From CALNXN01 sp942490645 (GTDB lineage Bacteria; Pseudomonadota; Alphaproteobacteria; Rhodobacterales; Rhodobacteraceae): DNA of 64,000 nucleotides. The notes beneath the pieces are model-generated. The model was given only the letters and a program-made list of their open reading frames with translations. It was not told the origin of the DNA and did not search any database. Position numbers and translations under genes: made by a program. Within the stretch, counting starts at the first letter, position 1; each line of letters begins with the position of its first letter. Shown here in pieces: positions 25,161 to 34,478 of this stretch. The stretch covers positions 248,001 through 312,000 of the forward strand of contig CALNXN010000011.1 of NCBI GenBank assembly GCA_942490645.1. The letters run 5' to 3'.

Positions 25161-26653
25161 TTTTTCTTGCCGAACCCTGACAATCCGGGTGGCAGGCCCA
25201 TGCCGCCGCCCAAGCCGGGAAGTTTGCCGCCCATCTGTTTGGCGGCAGCTTCGAGGGCTTTGGGGTCCATGCCTGCGGCCATCTCTTCGGGGGAGGGGCC
25301 GCCTTTGCCGAACATGCCTTTCATGGCCTGTTTGAGCATGCCACCCTTGCCCATTTTACCCATCTTTTTCATCATGTCGGACATCTGGCGGTGCATTTTC
25401 AGCAGCTTGTTCAGCTCGCTGACTTCCATGCCCGCACCGCGTGCAATGCGCTTTTTGCGGGACGCTTGCAGGAGCGCCGGATTGGCGCGTTCCTTTTTGG
25501 TCATTGATTGAATCAGAGCGATCTGCTGTTTGAGCATCTTGTCATCAAAGCCGGAGTCCTCGACCTGTTTGGCCATTTTGCCCATGCCGGGCATCATGCC
25601 CATCATGCCCTGCATGCCGCCCATCTTGATCATCTGTTCCAACTGCATGCGCAGGTCGTTCATGTTGAACTGACCCTTGGCCATGCGGCGCATCATCTTT
25701 TCGGCTTGTTCGGCCTCGATGGTTTCCTGCGCCTTTTCCACCAGCGCCACGATGTCGCCCATGCCGAGGATGCGGCCTGCGATGCGTTCGGGCTCGAAGG
25801 TCTCGATGGCGTCCATCTTTTCGCCCAAGCCCACGAATTTGATGGGCTTGCCGGTGACTGCGCGCATGGACAGGGCCGCGCCGCCGCGCCCGTCACCGTC
25901 CATCCGGGTCAATACGACGCCGGAAATGCCGATGCGTTCATCAAAGTTTTCCGCGGTATGAACGGCGTCCTGACCAGTCAGGCCATCGACGACCAGCAAG
26001 GTTTCGCGCGGCGTGGCCACGTCGCGCACAGCGGCGACCTGTTGCATCAGCTCTTCATCGATCGAGAGCCGGCCCGCCGTGTCGAGCATATAGACATCAT
26101 ACCCGCCCAGAGCCGCCTGGGTCTTGGCGCGTTTTGCGATGGCAACCGGGTCTTCGCCCTTGACGATGGGCAGGGTGTCGACGCCGATCTGGGTGCCCAG
26201 AATAGCGAGCTGTTCCATTGCGGCGGGGCGGTTGACGTCGAGCGATGCCATAAGAACACGCTTGCCGTCGCGCTCCTTGAGGCGTTTGGCGAGCTTGGCG
26301 GTGGTGGTGGTTTTACCGCCGCCCTGAAGGCCGACCATCAAAATGGGCGCGGGCGGGTTGTCGATCTTGAGGTGACCCGGTTCGCCTTCGCCCTGCAGCA
26401 CGTCCACCAATGTGTCGTGCACGATCTTGACGACTTGCTGGCCCGGTGTGACGGATTTGGTGACCGCCTGACCCGTTGCCTTGTCCTGAACCGCTTTGAC
26501 GAAATCGCGCGCGACAGGCAGCGAGACGTCGGCCTCAAGCAGTGCCACGCGAACCTCTCGGAGCGCGGTTTTGACGTCGTCTTCCGACAGCGCGCCTTGC
26601 TTTGTGAGGCGGTCAAATACGCCAGACAGGCGTTCGGACAGGTTTTCAAACAT
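25157..26653 (-). CDS. ffh: Signal recognition particle protein Ffh
   Basis: The start at 26653 (MFENLSERLSGVFD) gives 498 residues. NG domain: GLQGGGKTTTTAKLAKRL (G1), DTAGRLSIDEELM (G3), LTRMDGDGRGGAAL (G4 region) and KFVGLGEKMDAIETF. The C-terminal M domain is rich in Met, with repeated GM/MGKM stretches. Ffh binds signal sequences and the 4.5S RNA and targets ribosomes to FtsY at the membrane. First gene of the leftward translation/secretion group. Confidence 0.96.
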   Translation of the reverse strand: MFENLSERLSGVFDRLTKQGALSEDDVKTALREVRVALLEADVSLPVARDFVKAVQDKATGQAVTKSVTPGQQVVKIVHDTLVDVLQGEGEPGHLKIDNPPAPILMVGLQGGGKTTTTAKLAKRLKERDGKRVLMASLDVNRPAAMEQLAILGTQIGVDTLPIVKGEDPVAIAKRAKTQAALGGYDVYMLDTAGRLSIDEELMQQVAAVRDVATPRETLLVVDGLTGQDAVHTAENFDERIGISGVVLTRMDGDGRGGAALSMRAVTGKPIKFVGLGEKMDAIETFEPERIAGRILGMGDIVALVEKAQETIEAEQAEKMMRRMAKGQFNMNDLRMQLEQMIKMGGMQGMMGMMPGMGKMAKQVEDSGFDDKMLKQQIALIQSMTKKERANPALLQASRKKRIARGAGMEVSELNKLLKMHRQMSDMMKKMGKMGKGGMLKQAMKGMFGKGGPSPEEMAAGMDPKALEAAAKQMGGKLPGLGGGMGLPPGLSGFGKKK

Positions 26654-26889
26654 GGGCGAGAGGCCCCCTTTGTCGGTTGCGGGTTCTCCCTGATGTAGGG
26701 AGTCCGCGGAAAATGCGCAAACGCCCCTGCGGGCGCAACGCGCTGGCAGAGGGCGATCCCTGAACATGTCAGGGACCGGAAGACACAGTGCTTCCGGAGA
26801 TTGCACGGCGTTTAGGCGCTGGGGCAGGATGAGTCAAGCGTCAGGCGGCACAAGGCGTCGTCTTGGGCGCCGCCGAGTTTCACACGCGG

Positions 26890-27148
26890 TTAGCTGCGGT
26901 GGGTCCAGGCGAGATACGCAGAGAGGGCCAGAACAGGAGGGGGACGGGGAGGAGGAGGAAGAGGGGGCAGGAGCAGAGAACATGGGGGGGGAGCCCCCCG
27001 GGAGGGCAGGGGAGCGAAACCATTGCCCCCATCCAATCGCGTCAAACGTGGCAATCATCATGTCTGCGCCTGCCAGCTTGGCCAATCCCGCAGCAGCAAA
27101 GGCACACGTCAGAAGCACGCGTACGATCAAAGGGATGTATTGGGTCAT
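26890..27148 (-). pseudogene. DoxX-like membrane protein, broken inside a purine-rich tract
   Basis: The first 45 residues (MTQYIPLIVRVLLTCAFAAA, then GLAKLAGADMMIATFDAIG and WGQWFR) match the start of small DoxX/YphA proteins. After that the frame enters a G/A-rich tract at about 26930-27015, and only the last residues (ALSAYLAWTHRS, then TAA) look coding again, in another frame. The span is 86 codons where about 115 are expected, so roughly 30 codons are missing. This is either a mis-assembled low-complexity stretch or a real deletion. Confidence 0.5.
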
Positions 27149-27224
27149 GACATGATCCCTGCTGTCAGCGGGTCTGTCCCGGCCTTCATGGCCAGGACTG
27201 TCTTGGAGACCATCGCTGTTGTGG

Positions 27225-27803
27225 TTACGCGGCAATCGCGTTGATCTGTGCTTCGGCTGCGGCGATGGCGGCCTCGCTGTCGGCCATCACGCTGTCTGCG
27301 GCGATGATTTCTACGTCGGTGATGCCGATAAAGCCCATGATATGGCGCAGGTAGCCGGTATTGAAGTCGATCTCTGAACCGACGGGTGTGCCCCCTGTGG
27401 CGACTGCTATGATCGCGCGCTTGCCCTCCAACAGACCCTTTGGACCGTTTTCGGTGTATTGAAAGGTCAGACCAGCGCGGGCTATCAGATCAATCCACGC
27501 CTTAAGGGATGCGGGAACGGAGAAATTGTAGACAGGCGCGCCGATAACAAGGGTGTCGGCGGCTTTGATTTCGGCGACCAGCGTATCGGACAGGGCCAGA
27601 GCGGCGCGTTGCGCGTCGGTGCGCGCGTCTGCGGGTGTGAAATTGGCAGTGATCCAGGTGTCATCAATTTGTGGCAGTGCTTGTGACAGATCGCGGCGGA
27701 CAACAGTGCCGCCGAGTTTGGTGACGATCTGTGCTGTCAGGTCGCGTGTGATCGAGCCCTGAATGCGGGCTGAGGAGTCGACGTGCAGGATGTTATGGGT
27801 CAT
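27225..27803 (-). CDS. azoR: FMN-dependent NADH-azoreductase / quinone reductase
   Basis: 192 residues of flavodoxin-like AzoR fold: LHVDSSARIQGSITRDLT binds the FMN phosphate, APVYNFSVPASLKAWIDLI is the family hallmark, and ATGGTPVGSEIDF a further flavin contact. It performs two-electron reduction of quinones and azo compounds. It is divergent from a LysR regulator across 113 bases and is likely its target. Confidence 0.88.
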   Translation of the reverse strand: MTHNILHVDSSARIQGSITRDLTAQIVTKLGGTVVRRDLSQALPQIDDTWITANFTPADARTDAQRAALALSDTLVAEIKAADTLVIGAPVYNFSVPASLKAWIDLIARAGLTFQYTENGPKGLLEGKRAIIAVATGGTPVGSEIDFNTGYLRHIMGFIGITDVEIIAADSVMADSEAAIAAAEAQINAIAA

Positions 27804-27881
27804 TGGCGTGTCCTTTGAGGGGCTGGGTTGCTTATCTCATCAACATCACCATTGCAAAAATGAACGCAATGCTGGAATATC

Positions 27882-27894
27882 CACATCAGATGTG
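27882..27894. promoter_or_regulatory. Candidate LysR operator, CACATC-A-GATGTG
   Basis: A perfect six-base-arm palindrome in the gap between azoR and the divergent lysR start, 22 bases before the regulator ATG. LysR proteins usually bind dyad sites here and repress themselves while activating the divergent gene. Confidence 0.45.
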
Positions 27895-27916
27895 AGATTA
27901 TGCACATGAGGTGCCA

Positions 27917-28795
27917 ATGGACAATTGGGATGAGATCAAGACGGCCTATCAAGTGGCGCGCATGGGCACGGTCAGCGGGGCGGCAGAAGTCCTTGGTGTG
28001 CACCACGCAACGGTGATCCGGCATATTGATGCGCTCGAAGGGCGGTTGGGCGTCAAGCTGTTTCAAAGGCACGCACGCGGCTACACGGCGACCGAGGCGG
28101 GGCAAGACCTGTTGCGCGTGGCTCAGGCGACAGATGACCAGTTCAGCCAGCTGGCCGGGCGGATCAAGGGGCGCGGTACGGATGTTTCGGGTGATCTGGT
28201 CGTGACGTCGCTGGTCAGTCTGGCGCCGCGCATGGTCCCAGTGCTGGCCGATTTTCAGCGCCAACACACAGATGTCGTGATCCGATACCTGACAGGCGAG
28301 CGTCTTTTTCGGTTGGAGTATGGCGAGGCACATGTCGCTATCCGGGCCGGGGCGCCACCGGATCAACCCGACAATGTCGTGCAACCTTTCTGCAACCAGA
28401 TGATGGGACTTTTTGCAACGCGCGGTTACCTTGAGGAACAAGGCACGCCGCATACGGTCGAGGATCTGAAGGGCCACCGCTTTGTCGGACATGACAGCGA
28501 TGACAGCCGAGCGCCGTTCAACCGCTGGCTGCGCGCGACCTTGCCCGAAGCCGCGCTGACCTTTCGCAGCACCGATACCCATGCGATGGATGCCGCCGTG
28601 CGGGCCGGGGCCGGTATCGGGTTCATGCCGGTCATGGAGGCACGGGCGCACTCTGATCTGGTCGAGGTGTTTGAGCGCCAACCCGAATGGGAAGCGCCAT
28701 TGTGGCTGGTCACACATGTGGATTTGCACCGCACCACCAAGGTGCAGGCGTTTCTGACCTATCTCAAAGCGCGGGCGAAAGACTGGGACTCATGA
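27917..28795 (+). CDS. LysR family transcriptional regulator
   Basis: 292 residues from the ATG at 27917; a GTG at 27911 would add two. N-terminal winged helix: VARMGTVSGAAEVLGVHHAT, then IRHIDALEGRLGVKLF. The periplasmic-binding-like effector domain follows (from about residue 90) with RAGAGIGFMPVMEARA near the end. Divergent from azoR, and its stop overlaps the DMT exporter start (ATGA), so it may also control export of a redox-active compound. Confidence 0.87.
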   Translation: MDNWDEIKTAYQVARMGTVSGAAEVLGVHHATVIRHIDALEGRLGVKLFQRHARGYTATEAGQDLLRVAQATDDQFSQLAGRIKGRGTDVSGDLVVTSLVSLAPRMVPVLADFQRQHTDVVIRYLTGERLFRLEYGEAHVAIRAGAPPDQPDNVVQPFCNQMMGLFATRGYLEEQGTPHTVEDLKGHRFVGHDSDDSRAPFNRWLRATLPEAALTFRSTDTHAMDAAVRAGAGIGFMPVMEARAHSDLVEVFERQPEWEAPLWLVTHVDLHRTTKVQAFLTYLKARAKDWDS

Positions 28796-29673
28796 CACCA
28801 GGTTTGCAGGGCCATGCAGCGATGCTGGCCTTTTCGGCGCTCGTTGCCGGATCGTTTTCGCTGGGGGCCATGGCGGCCAATGAAATTGCACCTGCTGCGC
28901 TGAATGCCGCGCGTTTTGGCATCGCCGGGGTGGTGATCGGCGTGGCGATGATGCTGACCACGGGGCTGCCGCGCACGGCCTTGCAGGCGCCATGGCGCTA
29001 TCTGGTGCTTGGCGGGCTCTTTGGTATCTACTTTGTGCTGATGTTCGAGGGGCTGAAAACAGCCAAACCGGTCAGCGCGGCGGCTGTGTTTACCCTGATC
29101 CCCGTCATGTCCGCGGGCTTTGGCTGGCTATTGCTGCGCCAGATCACGACACCGCGAATGGCGCTGGGGCTCAGTTTCGGCGCATTGGGCGCGATGTGGG
29201 TGATTTTCCGGGCGGATTTCTCGGTTCTGCTGGGGTTCGAAGTGGGGCGGGGCGAGGCGATCTATTTTCTGGGCTGCGTGGCGCATGCGATCTACACGCC
29301 GATGGTGCGTAAGCTGAACCGGGGTGAGCCTGCGGTGGTGTTCACCTTCGGGATGCTGGTGGCGGGGGGCATCCTGCTGACGCTTTATGGCTGGCGCGAC
29401 ATCGCTGCCACGGATTGGGCTGCCCTGCCGGGGATCGTCTGGATCACGTTGATCTATGTGGCGGTCTTTGCGTCCGCTGCCACCTTTGTTCTGCTGCAAT
29501 TCGCGACGCTGCGCCTGCCGAGCGCCAAGGTCATGGCCTATACGTATCTGACGCCCAGTTGGGTGATCTTGTGGGAATTGGCCTTGGGAAATGGCGCGCC
29601 CGCTGGTCTGGTGCTGGGCGGTGTGGGGCTGACGATACTGGCGCTGTTGCTGTTGTTGCGAGATGAAGGCTGA
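28792..29673 (+). CDS. EamA/DMT superfamily transporter
   Basis: 293 residues with about ten hydrophobic helices in two EamA repeats. Repeat 1 has ALNAARFGIAGVVIG and FEGLKTAKPVSAAAVFTLIP; repeat 2 has a matching SAKVMAYTYLTPSWVI segment. The start at 28792 overlaps the LysR stop. DMT proteins export amino acids, purines or drugs; the substrate here is unknown. Confidence 0.85.
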   Translation: MTPGLQGHAAMLAFSALVAGSFSLGAMAANEIAPAALNAARFGIAGVVIGVAMMLTTGLPRTALQAPWRYLVLGGLFGIYFVLMFEGLKTAKPVSAAAVFTLIPVMSAGFGWLLLRQITTPRMALGLSFGALGAMWVIFRADFSVLLGFEVGRGEAIYFLGCVAHAIYTPMVRKLNRGEPAVVFTFGMLVAGGILLTLYGWRDIAATDWAALPGIVWITLIYVAVFASAATFVLLQFATLRLPSAKVMAYTYLTPSWVILWELALGNGAPAGLVLGGVGLTILALLLLLRDEG

Positions 29674-29767
29674 TCTGGGTCAAAGCGGACAGCGCCAAAG
29701 ACTGACGCGCATCAATGTGGCGATGAGGTGCAAGGCGTAAGCTGGGTTTCCGAAAGGACCCAACGAA

Positions 29768-30262
29768 ATGCCCGCAGCCACCAACAAATCCGATCTCTTG
29801 GCGGTCACGCGCCTTGAGTTTGCGAAACTCACCCAACTGATCGGGCCTCTCGACGAGACACAAGCCCTGTGGCGCGACAACGAAGATATCTGCATCAAGG
29901 ATGTCATTGCGCATCGCGCGCATTGGCTTGGGCTCTTTCAGGGATGGGTCGCCGATGGCAAGGCGGGACGCGAGGTGCATATTCCGGCGCGCGGCTACAA
30001 CTGGGGCCAGCTCAAGGCATACAACAACAAAATCCGCGCGGAACTGTCCGGGTTGAGTTGGGCGGAGGTGCAAGGCTGGCTGCACAGCCAGCACGCCGAA
30101 CTGCTGCGGGAACTTCTCCGCATGAGCAATGACGCGCTTTACGGCGCTCCAATGCCGGGCCAGACGCGCTGGACGACCGGGCGTTATGCCGAAGCTTCTG
30201 CTGCCAGCCATTATCGATCCGCAGGGCGCTACGTGCGTGCACAACTGCGCGCTCAGGCTTGA
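29768..30262 (+). CDS. ClbS/DfsB family four-helix bundle protein
   Basis: 164 residues, helical, with the family outline: NKSDLLAVTRLEFAKLTQLI, then DNEDICIKDVIAHRAHWLGL, a GYNWGQLKAYNNKIRAEL segment and a final RTTGRYAEASAASHYRSAG-like stretch. The best-known member, ClbS, protects colibactin producers by hydrolysing the toxin's cyclopropane warhead; most homologues are uncharacterised. No toxin gene cluster is near. It converges on the ArsR gene with no gap. Confidence 0.75.
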   Translation: MPAATNKSDLLAVTRLEFAKLTQLIGPLDETQALWRDNEDICIKDVIAHRAHWLGLFQGWVADGKAGREVHIPARGYNWGQLKAYNNKIRAELSGLSWAEVQGWLHSQHAELLRELLRMSNDALYGAPMPGQTRWTTGRYAEASAASHYRSAGRYVRAQLRAQA

Positions 30263-30595
30263 TCAAGGCGCGTCGTCGCCCAGCTCTGTCTCCAGAAACC
30301 GCTCGAACGCATCCAGATGCACCGGCTCGAACTGCCCAAACCCCTGCATCCAGACTGAGGCGGCGCGCATGGCGTCAGGCTCCAGCTTGCACCACTTCAC
30401 CCGCCCCCGTTTTTCTTGCGCGATCAAACCTGCGGCACTCAGCACGCCCAGATGTTTCGAGATGGCCGCCAGTGACATCTCGAAGGGTTCGGCCACATCC
30501 GTCACCGCCATATCGTCCTCCAGCAACATTGTCAGGATCGCCCGACGGGTCGGGTCGGCAAGAGCGGCAAAGACCTGATCAATATCGCGTGTCAT
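30263..30595 (-). CDS. ArsR family transcriptional regulator
   Basis: The ATG at 30595 gives 110 residues of winged helix: FAALADPTRRAILTMLLEDD, FEMSLAAISKHLGVLSAAGL and the wing EKRGRVKWCKLEPDAM. It has no CxC metal motif in the recognition helix, so it is probably of the SRPBCC-partner type rather than a metal sensor. No partner gene is visible next to it. Confidence 0.82.
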   Translation of the reverse strand: MTRDIDQVFAALADPTRRAILTMLLEDDMAVTDVAEPFEMSLAAISKHLGVLSAAGLIAQEKRGRVKWCKLEPDAMRAASVWMQGFGQFEPVHLDAFERFLETELGDDAP

Positions 30596-30811
30596 AAGAT
30601 TGCTCTGGCGCAGGTCGCGACAATCGTCAACCAAATGGTTGAATATCCCATCTGGCCGCATAGGGCCAAGGCGCCAGCTGCGACAGACTGACCAACCGGT
30701 TTCATTGTTCCAAAAATATGCATAAAAACAATACCTAAGGGCGCGTCGCATTGGTCGTTGAGCGCGGTTGACTCTGTGCCTTGCGCTCAGTAGCACTGGC
30801 GCAACTGTCCC

Positions 30812-31159
30812 ATGGGGGATTTCGCAGTGCCTGATCCAGACCAACAGCGGCAACTTGAGCAGCTAGAGGCCAAGATCGAAGCGGCAAAAAAGTCGCTGGA
30901 ACCGGGCCCCCGGGCGGATGAACACTACTCACAGGCACAATTGGCCTGGCGAATGGTGATAGAGCTTGTTGCCGGTCTCGGGATCGGCTTTGGCATCGGA
31001 TACGGGCTGGATGTTCTGTTTGGAACGCTGCCCATTTTCATGGTGCTGTTTGTGATGCTGGGCCTTGCGGCCGGAGTAAAGACGATGCTCCGCTCCGCAC
31101 AGGAAATCCAGGAAAAGAAGTTGGCCGAAGAGGCCGCGGACAAGAACGAAGGGGCCTGA
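30812..31159 (+). CDS. atpI: ATP synthase accessory protein AtpI
   Basis: 115 residues: an N-terminal coiled coil with many Glu/Lys/Gln, then two membrane helices around VIELVAGLGIGFGIGYGLDV and FMVLFVMLGLAAGVKTML. AtpI helps assemble the c-ring. It is the first gene of the F0 operon, two bases before atpB. Confidence 0.9.
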   Translation: MGDFAVPDPDQQRQLEQLEAKIEAAKKSLEPGPRADEHYSQAQLAWRMVIELVAGLGIGFGIGYGLDVLFGTLPIFMVLFVMLGLAAGVKTMLRSAQEIQEKKLAEEAADKNEGA

Positions 31160-31161
31160 GA

Positions 31162-31911
31162 ATGGCGGATAAAGCGGAAGAAGGCGGTCTGGTTTTCCAC
31201 CCGATGGATCAGTTCATCATCAAACCGCTGTTTGGTGGTGATCCGGTGCCATGGTACACGCTCACCAAATGGCGCTTTGGATGGGGCTTCTCGATCCTGG
31301 CGATCATCGCTTTGCTGGTCGTTGGCAGTTCCAAACGCGGCATCGTGCCGTCGCGTAGCCAATCCATCGCCGAACTGGCCTATGGTTTTGTCTACAAGAT
31401 GGTCGAGGACGTCACCGGCAAGGACGGGATCAAGTACTTCCCCTACATCATGACGCTGTTCATGTTTATTCTCTGCGCCAACTTCCTTGGCCTGATCCCG
31501 ACATCGTTCACGCCCACGTCGCATTTCGCGGTGACGGTGGTGCTGGCGTTGGCGGTGTTTTTGACCGTGACCATTCTGGGTTTCGTCAAGAACGGCGCGT
31601 CCTTCCTGGGCCTGTTCTGGGTGTCGTCGGCGCCGCTGGCGCTGCGGCCGATTCTGGCGATTATCGAGATCATCAGCTACTTCGTACGCCCTGTCAGCCA
31701 CTCCATTCGTCTGGCAGGCAACGTGATGGCGGGCCACGCGGTGATCAAGGTTTTCGCTGGCTTTGCAGCGCTTACGCTGGTGTCGCCTGTTGCGATCCTC
31801 GGCATCACCGCGATGTACGGTCTCGAAGTGCTGGTGTCCTTCATCCAGGCTTACGTTTTCACCATTCTGACGTGCGTGTACCTCAAGGACGCACTGCACC
31901 CGCATCACTAA
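31162..31911 (+). CDS. atpB: F0F1 ATP synthase subunit a
   Basis: 249 residues, five to six membrane helices, with the proton-path motif HSIRLAGNVMAGH containing the essential arginine and a C-terminal LVSFIQAYVFTILTCVYLKD. Subunit a forms the two half-channels for protons against the c-ring. Confidence 0.96.
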   Translation: MADKAEEGGLVFHPMDQFIIKPLFGGDPVPWYTLTKWRFGWGFSILAIIALLVVGSSKRGIVPSRSQSIAELAYGFVYKMVEDVTGKDGIKYFPYIMTLFMFILCANFLGLIPTSFTPTSHFAVTVVLALAVFLTVTILGFVKNGASFLGLFWVSSAPLALRPILAIIEIISYFVRPVSHSIRLAGNVMAGHAVIKVFAGFAALTLVSPVAILGITAMYGLEVLVSFIQAYVFTILTCVYLKDALHPHH

Positions 31912-31977
31912 CAACTGGGCGGACAACACGTCCGGCTTGCACAGAAATCACTTCATTCCATCGTAAGGAGAAAAGAC

Positions 31978-32214
31978 ATGGAAGGCGATATCGCACAATT
32001 GGGTCAATTCATCGGCGCAGGCCTGGCAGCCATCGGTTCGGGTGCCGCTGCTATCGGTGTGGGCCACGTGGCTGGCAACTTCCTGGCGGGCGCTCTGCGC
32101 AACCCATCCGCTGCTGCAGGTCAAACTGCAACTCTGTTCATCGGCATCGCCTTTGCAGAAGCCCTGGGGATCTTCTCGTTCCTCGTCGCTCTGCTGCTGA
32201 TGTTCGCTGTCTAA
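31978..32214 (+). CDS. atpE: F0F1 ATP synthase subunit c
   Basis: 78 residues, a hairpin of two membrane helices. The polar loop has RNPSAAAGQ and the proton-carrying carboxylate is Glu61 in FAEALGIFS. GGAG lies upstream of the start. The Ala/Gly-rich first helix is as expected for a c-ring. Confidence 0.96.
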   Translation: MEGDIAQLGQFIGAGLAAIGSGAAAIGVGHVAGNFLAGALRNPSAAAGQTATLFIGIAFAEALGIFSFLVALLLMFAV

Positions 32215-32326
32215 GACACTCTGACCGCATTCCTTACGGTCGGGCAGCATGCATCGCGTGTGCTGCCCGATGTAACGGCTCGCATTTGGGTCCTGAAACA
32301 GGGGCCAGTTCAGGGGAACGACCGAC

Positions 32327-32866
32327 ATGGCAGATACAACAAACGCCGCAGGCGAAGTTGCAGTTGGCGCCCCTCCGGGCATGCCGCAACTCGACATCGG
32401 CACATTCGACAACCAGGTTTTCTGGCTGGTCATCACGCTGGTCGTGATTTATTTCGTGCTCTCGCGCGTCGCGTTGCCACGGATTGCAGCCATCCTTGCC
32501 GAGCGGCAGGGGACGATAACAAACGACATTGCGGCGGCCGAGGATCTGAAGGCCAAGGCACATGACGCCGAAGCGGCCTATGACAAAGCCCTGGCCGATG
32601 CCCGTGCCGAAGCGCAACGCATTTCGGCAGAAACAAAGGCAACCATTCAGGCAGACCTGAACGGTGTGGCCATCGCCAAGGCCGACGCCGAGATTGCGGC
32701 CAAGACCGCAGAGAGCGAAAAGGCGATTGCCGAAATTCGCGCAGGCGCCATGGAGGCCGTGACCGAAGTCGCCAATGATACGGCCATGGAAATCGTGGCC
32801 GTCATGGGCAGCAAAGCAGATGCCGAAAGCATTGACACCGCTGTCGCTGCCCGGATGAAAGGGTAA
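32327..32866 (+). CDS. atpG: F0F1 ATP synthase subunit b'
   Basis: 179 residues. An N-terminal membrane helix (FWLVITLVVIYFVLSRVALP) is followed by a long charged, Ala/Glu/Lys-rich coiled coil. Alphaproteobacteria make the peripheral stalk from paired b and b' subunits; this is the first of the two genes, with atpF five bases after its stop. Confidence 0.92.
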   Translation: MADTTNAAGEVAVGAPPGMPQLDIGTFDNQVFWLVITLVVIYFVLSRVALPRIAAILAERQGTITNDIAAAEDLKAKAHDAEAAYDKALADARAEAQRISAETKATIQADLNGVAIAKADAEIAAKTAESEKAIAEIRAGAMEAVTEVANDTAMEIVAVMGSKADAESIDTAVAARMKG

Positions 32867-32871
32867 GTCAG

Positions 32872-33438
32872 ATGATCAAGCAAACCCTTACCGTTGCTGG
32901 CCTGATGGCGCTGTCAAGCCCGGCGCTGGCTGCAAAGGTCCCTTCTTTCAGTTTCGCGAACACTGACTTCGTGGTGCTGCTGGCGTTCATCATCTTCCTC
33001 GGTATTCTGGTCTATTTCAAAGTGCCGGGCATGCTGTCGAAGATGCTGGACGATCGGTCGAGGGCATTCAGTCGGAACTGGACGAAGCGCGCGCCCTGCG
33101 CGAAGAGGCGCAGACCCTTCTGGCCTCAGCTATGAGCGCAAGCACAAGGAAGTGCAGGCCCAGGCGGACCGCATCGTTGCAACAGGCCAAGGCAGATGCC
33201 GAAGCTGCCGCAGAGCAGGCGCGTGCTGATCTTGGCGAAGTCCATTGATCGCCGCGTCGCTGCAGCCGAGGATCAGATTGCGTCGGCTCAGGCCGGTGCC
33301 GTGAAGGAAGTGCGCGATATGGCGGTGTCCATCGCCATCATGGCCGCGCGCGACGTCATTGCCAAGCAGATGACGGCAGCTGACGGCAACGCGCTGATCG
33401 ATAGCGCAATTGCACAGGTCGACGCCAAGCTGCACTGA
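32872..33438 (+). pseudogene. atpF: F0F1 ATP synthase subunit b, frame broken by about four indels
   Basis: The start (MIKQTLTVAGLMAL, with a cleaved-looking Ala-rich stretch, then the membrane helix FVVLLAFIIFLGILVYF) is intact to about 33055. Shifts near 33060, 33125, 33190 and 33232 break the coiled coil, but the pieces GIQSELDEARALREEAQTLL, ERKHKEVQAQADRIVA and SIDRRVAAAEDQIASAQAGA read as one subunit b. The span is 189 codons, normal for the family. As the cell needs this stalk, sequence error is likely. Confidence 0.88.
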
Positions 33439-33469
33439 ACCCAGCTGATGTTTGGTTTACGAATGAAAG

Positions 33470-33498
33470 ACCCCGGCCTTGTGCCGGGGTTTTTTTTA
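33470..33498 (+). terminator. Rho-independent terminator of the F0 operon
   Basis: CCCCGGC and GCCGGGG form a perfect stem around CTTGT, followed by eight or more T residues, about 32 bases past the atpF stop. Confidence 0.93.
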
Positions 33499-33599
33499 TT
33501 AGAGGCGCGTATTGCGTCTGATCGGCATTGGGATTCCCTTTTGTCTTGATGGGTGAGTCCCTGTTTGAAACAAACAAGGGCGGTCAGGATGGGCAAACC

Positions 33600-34370
33600 T
33601 CATCCAAGGGAGCTGTCGGCAGCGCGTTGTTGCGCATGTCGAGGCCTGGTAACACGCATCACGCGGCGGCAGAGCGGTCCGATGTCTCGGTCAAATTCGT
33701 CAACGATGTGGCGTCTTGAGCGCAAGACCGGTTCGCTTGCGCCGAAACGTCGTGAGGGCAATCCGGGCATCGGCCAGCAGACGCCTCACGAAGAGTGGGT
33801 GCGTTGCTGGAACATGACCTGAGGCATTGTAGAACACCCCTTGGACAACCGTACATGGAGCGCATCATGCGCAGCATGACCGTTACGGCTGGCCTCGATG
33901 ATGGCCATGGGTGGTTATTGCCGCGTCCAGCCCCGACTTCTCGGAAGCTCTTGGAAATGGCGCTTCCATCTTGCTCAAAGACCGCCTGTACGACCTTGAG
34001 ATCGATGTCAGAGCCAAGCCGCGCGGCGCGCTCCGCTGCCAGCCCTTCCATGTCGCGCCGAAATGAAAGGTAGTCAAAGACCGCCTCGTCGTGGCGCGCA
34101 AATAGCTTGATCAGTGCAGGCCCAAAGGAAGAGCCGAGCACGTTGGCCACGAACACGCCTGCACCTGCCTTGGAGGTTAGCAGGCCGTCGTCTTGAAGCG
34201 TGCCGATGGCCTCGCGCAGGGACGGGCGCGAGACGCCCAGCCGTTCGGCCAACTCCCGCTCGGCCGGCAGGCGCTCACCGGGCCGCAAAATACCGCGCAG
34301 CACAAGTTGTTCGATCTGCCGAACCACGGCAGAGGACAGTTTTTTCCAGTCTCGACGGGCGGAAGGGCAT
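33600..34370 (-). pseudogene. FadR/GntR family regulator (PdhR-like), several frameshifts
   Basis: The true start is probably the ATG at 34370 (MPFRPSRLEKLS), with one extra A shifting the frame near 34345. The winged helix is intact in the main frame: GILRPGERLPAERELAERLG and VSRPSLREAIGTLQ. The FCD ligand domain begins with VFDYLSFRRDMEGLAAERAA, then breaks near 33935 and again near 33850; the end reads HAQQRAADSSLG in a third frame. The span of about 257 codons fits the family, so error is again plausible. Its target is unknown. Confidence 0.7.
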
Positions 34371-34478
34371 AAACGACCCTTTCTGGTGTCAAAAGATATG
34401 ACCATATGGCCGGGCTGACAACCATAATCCGTTCGTAAGACAGTCTTAACCGCGCCTTATGTTCATCAGGCCCGCAGC

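Noticed and set aside
26750..26800. A stretch reading TGTCAGGGACCGGAAG beside ffh, resembling the conserved loop of bacterial 4.5S SRP RNA
   Set aside because: The next bases do not continue as the conserved GGAAGGNAGC pattern, and no long flanking stem could be drawn. It is better explained as the short hairpin TCCCTGA-ACATG-TCAGGGA at 26757-26775.
33559..33582. Hairpin CCCTGTTTG-AAA-CAAACAAGGG near the F0 terminator as a second terminator
   Set aside because: It has no T-run on either strand, and the clear terminator at 33470-33498 already ends the operon.
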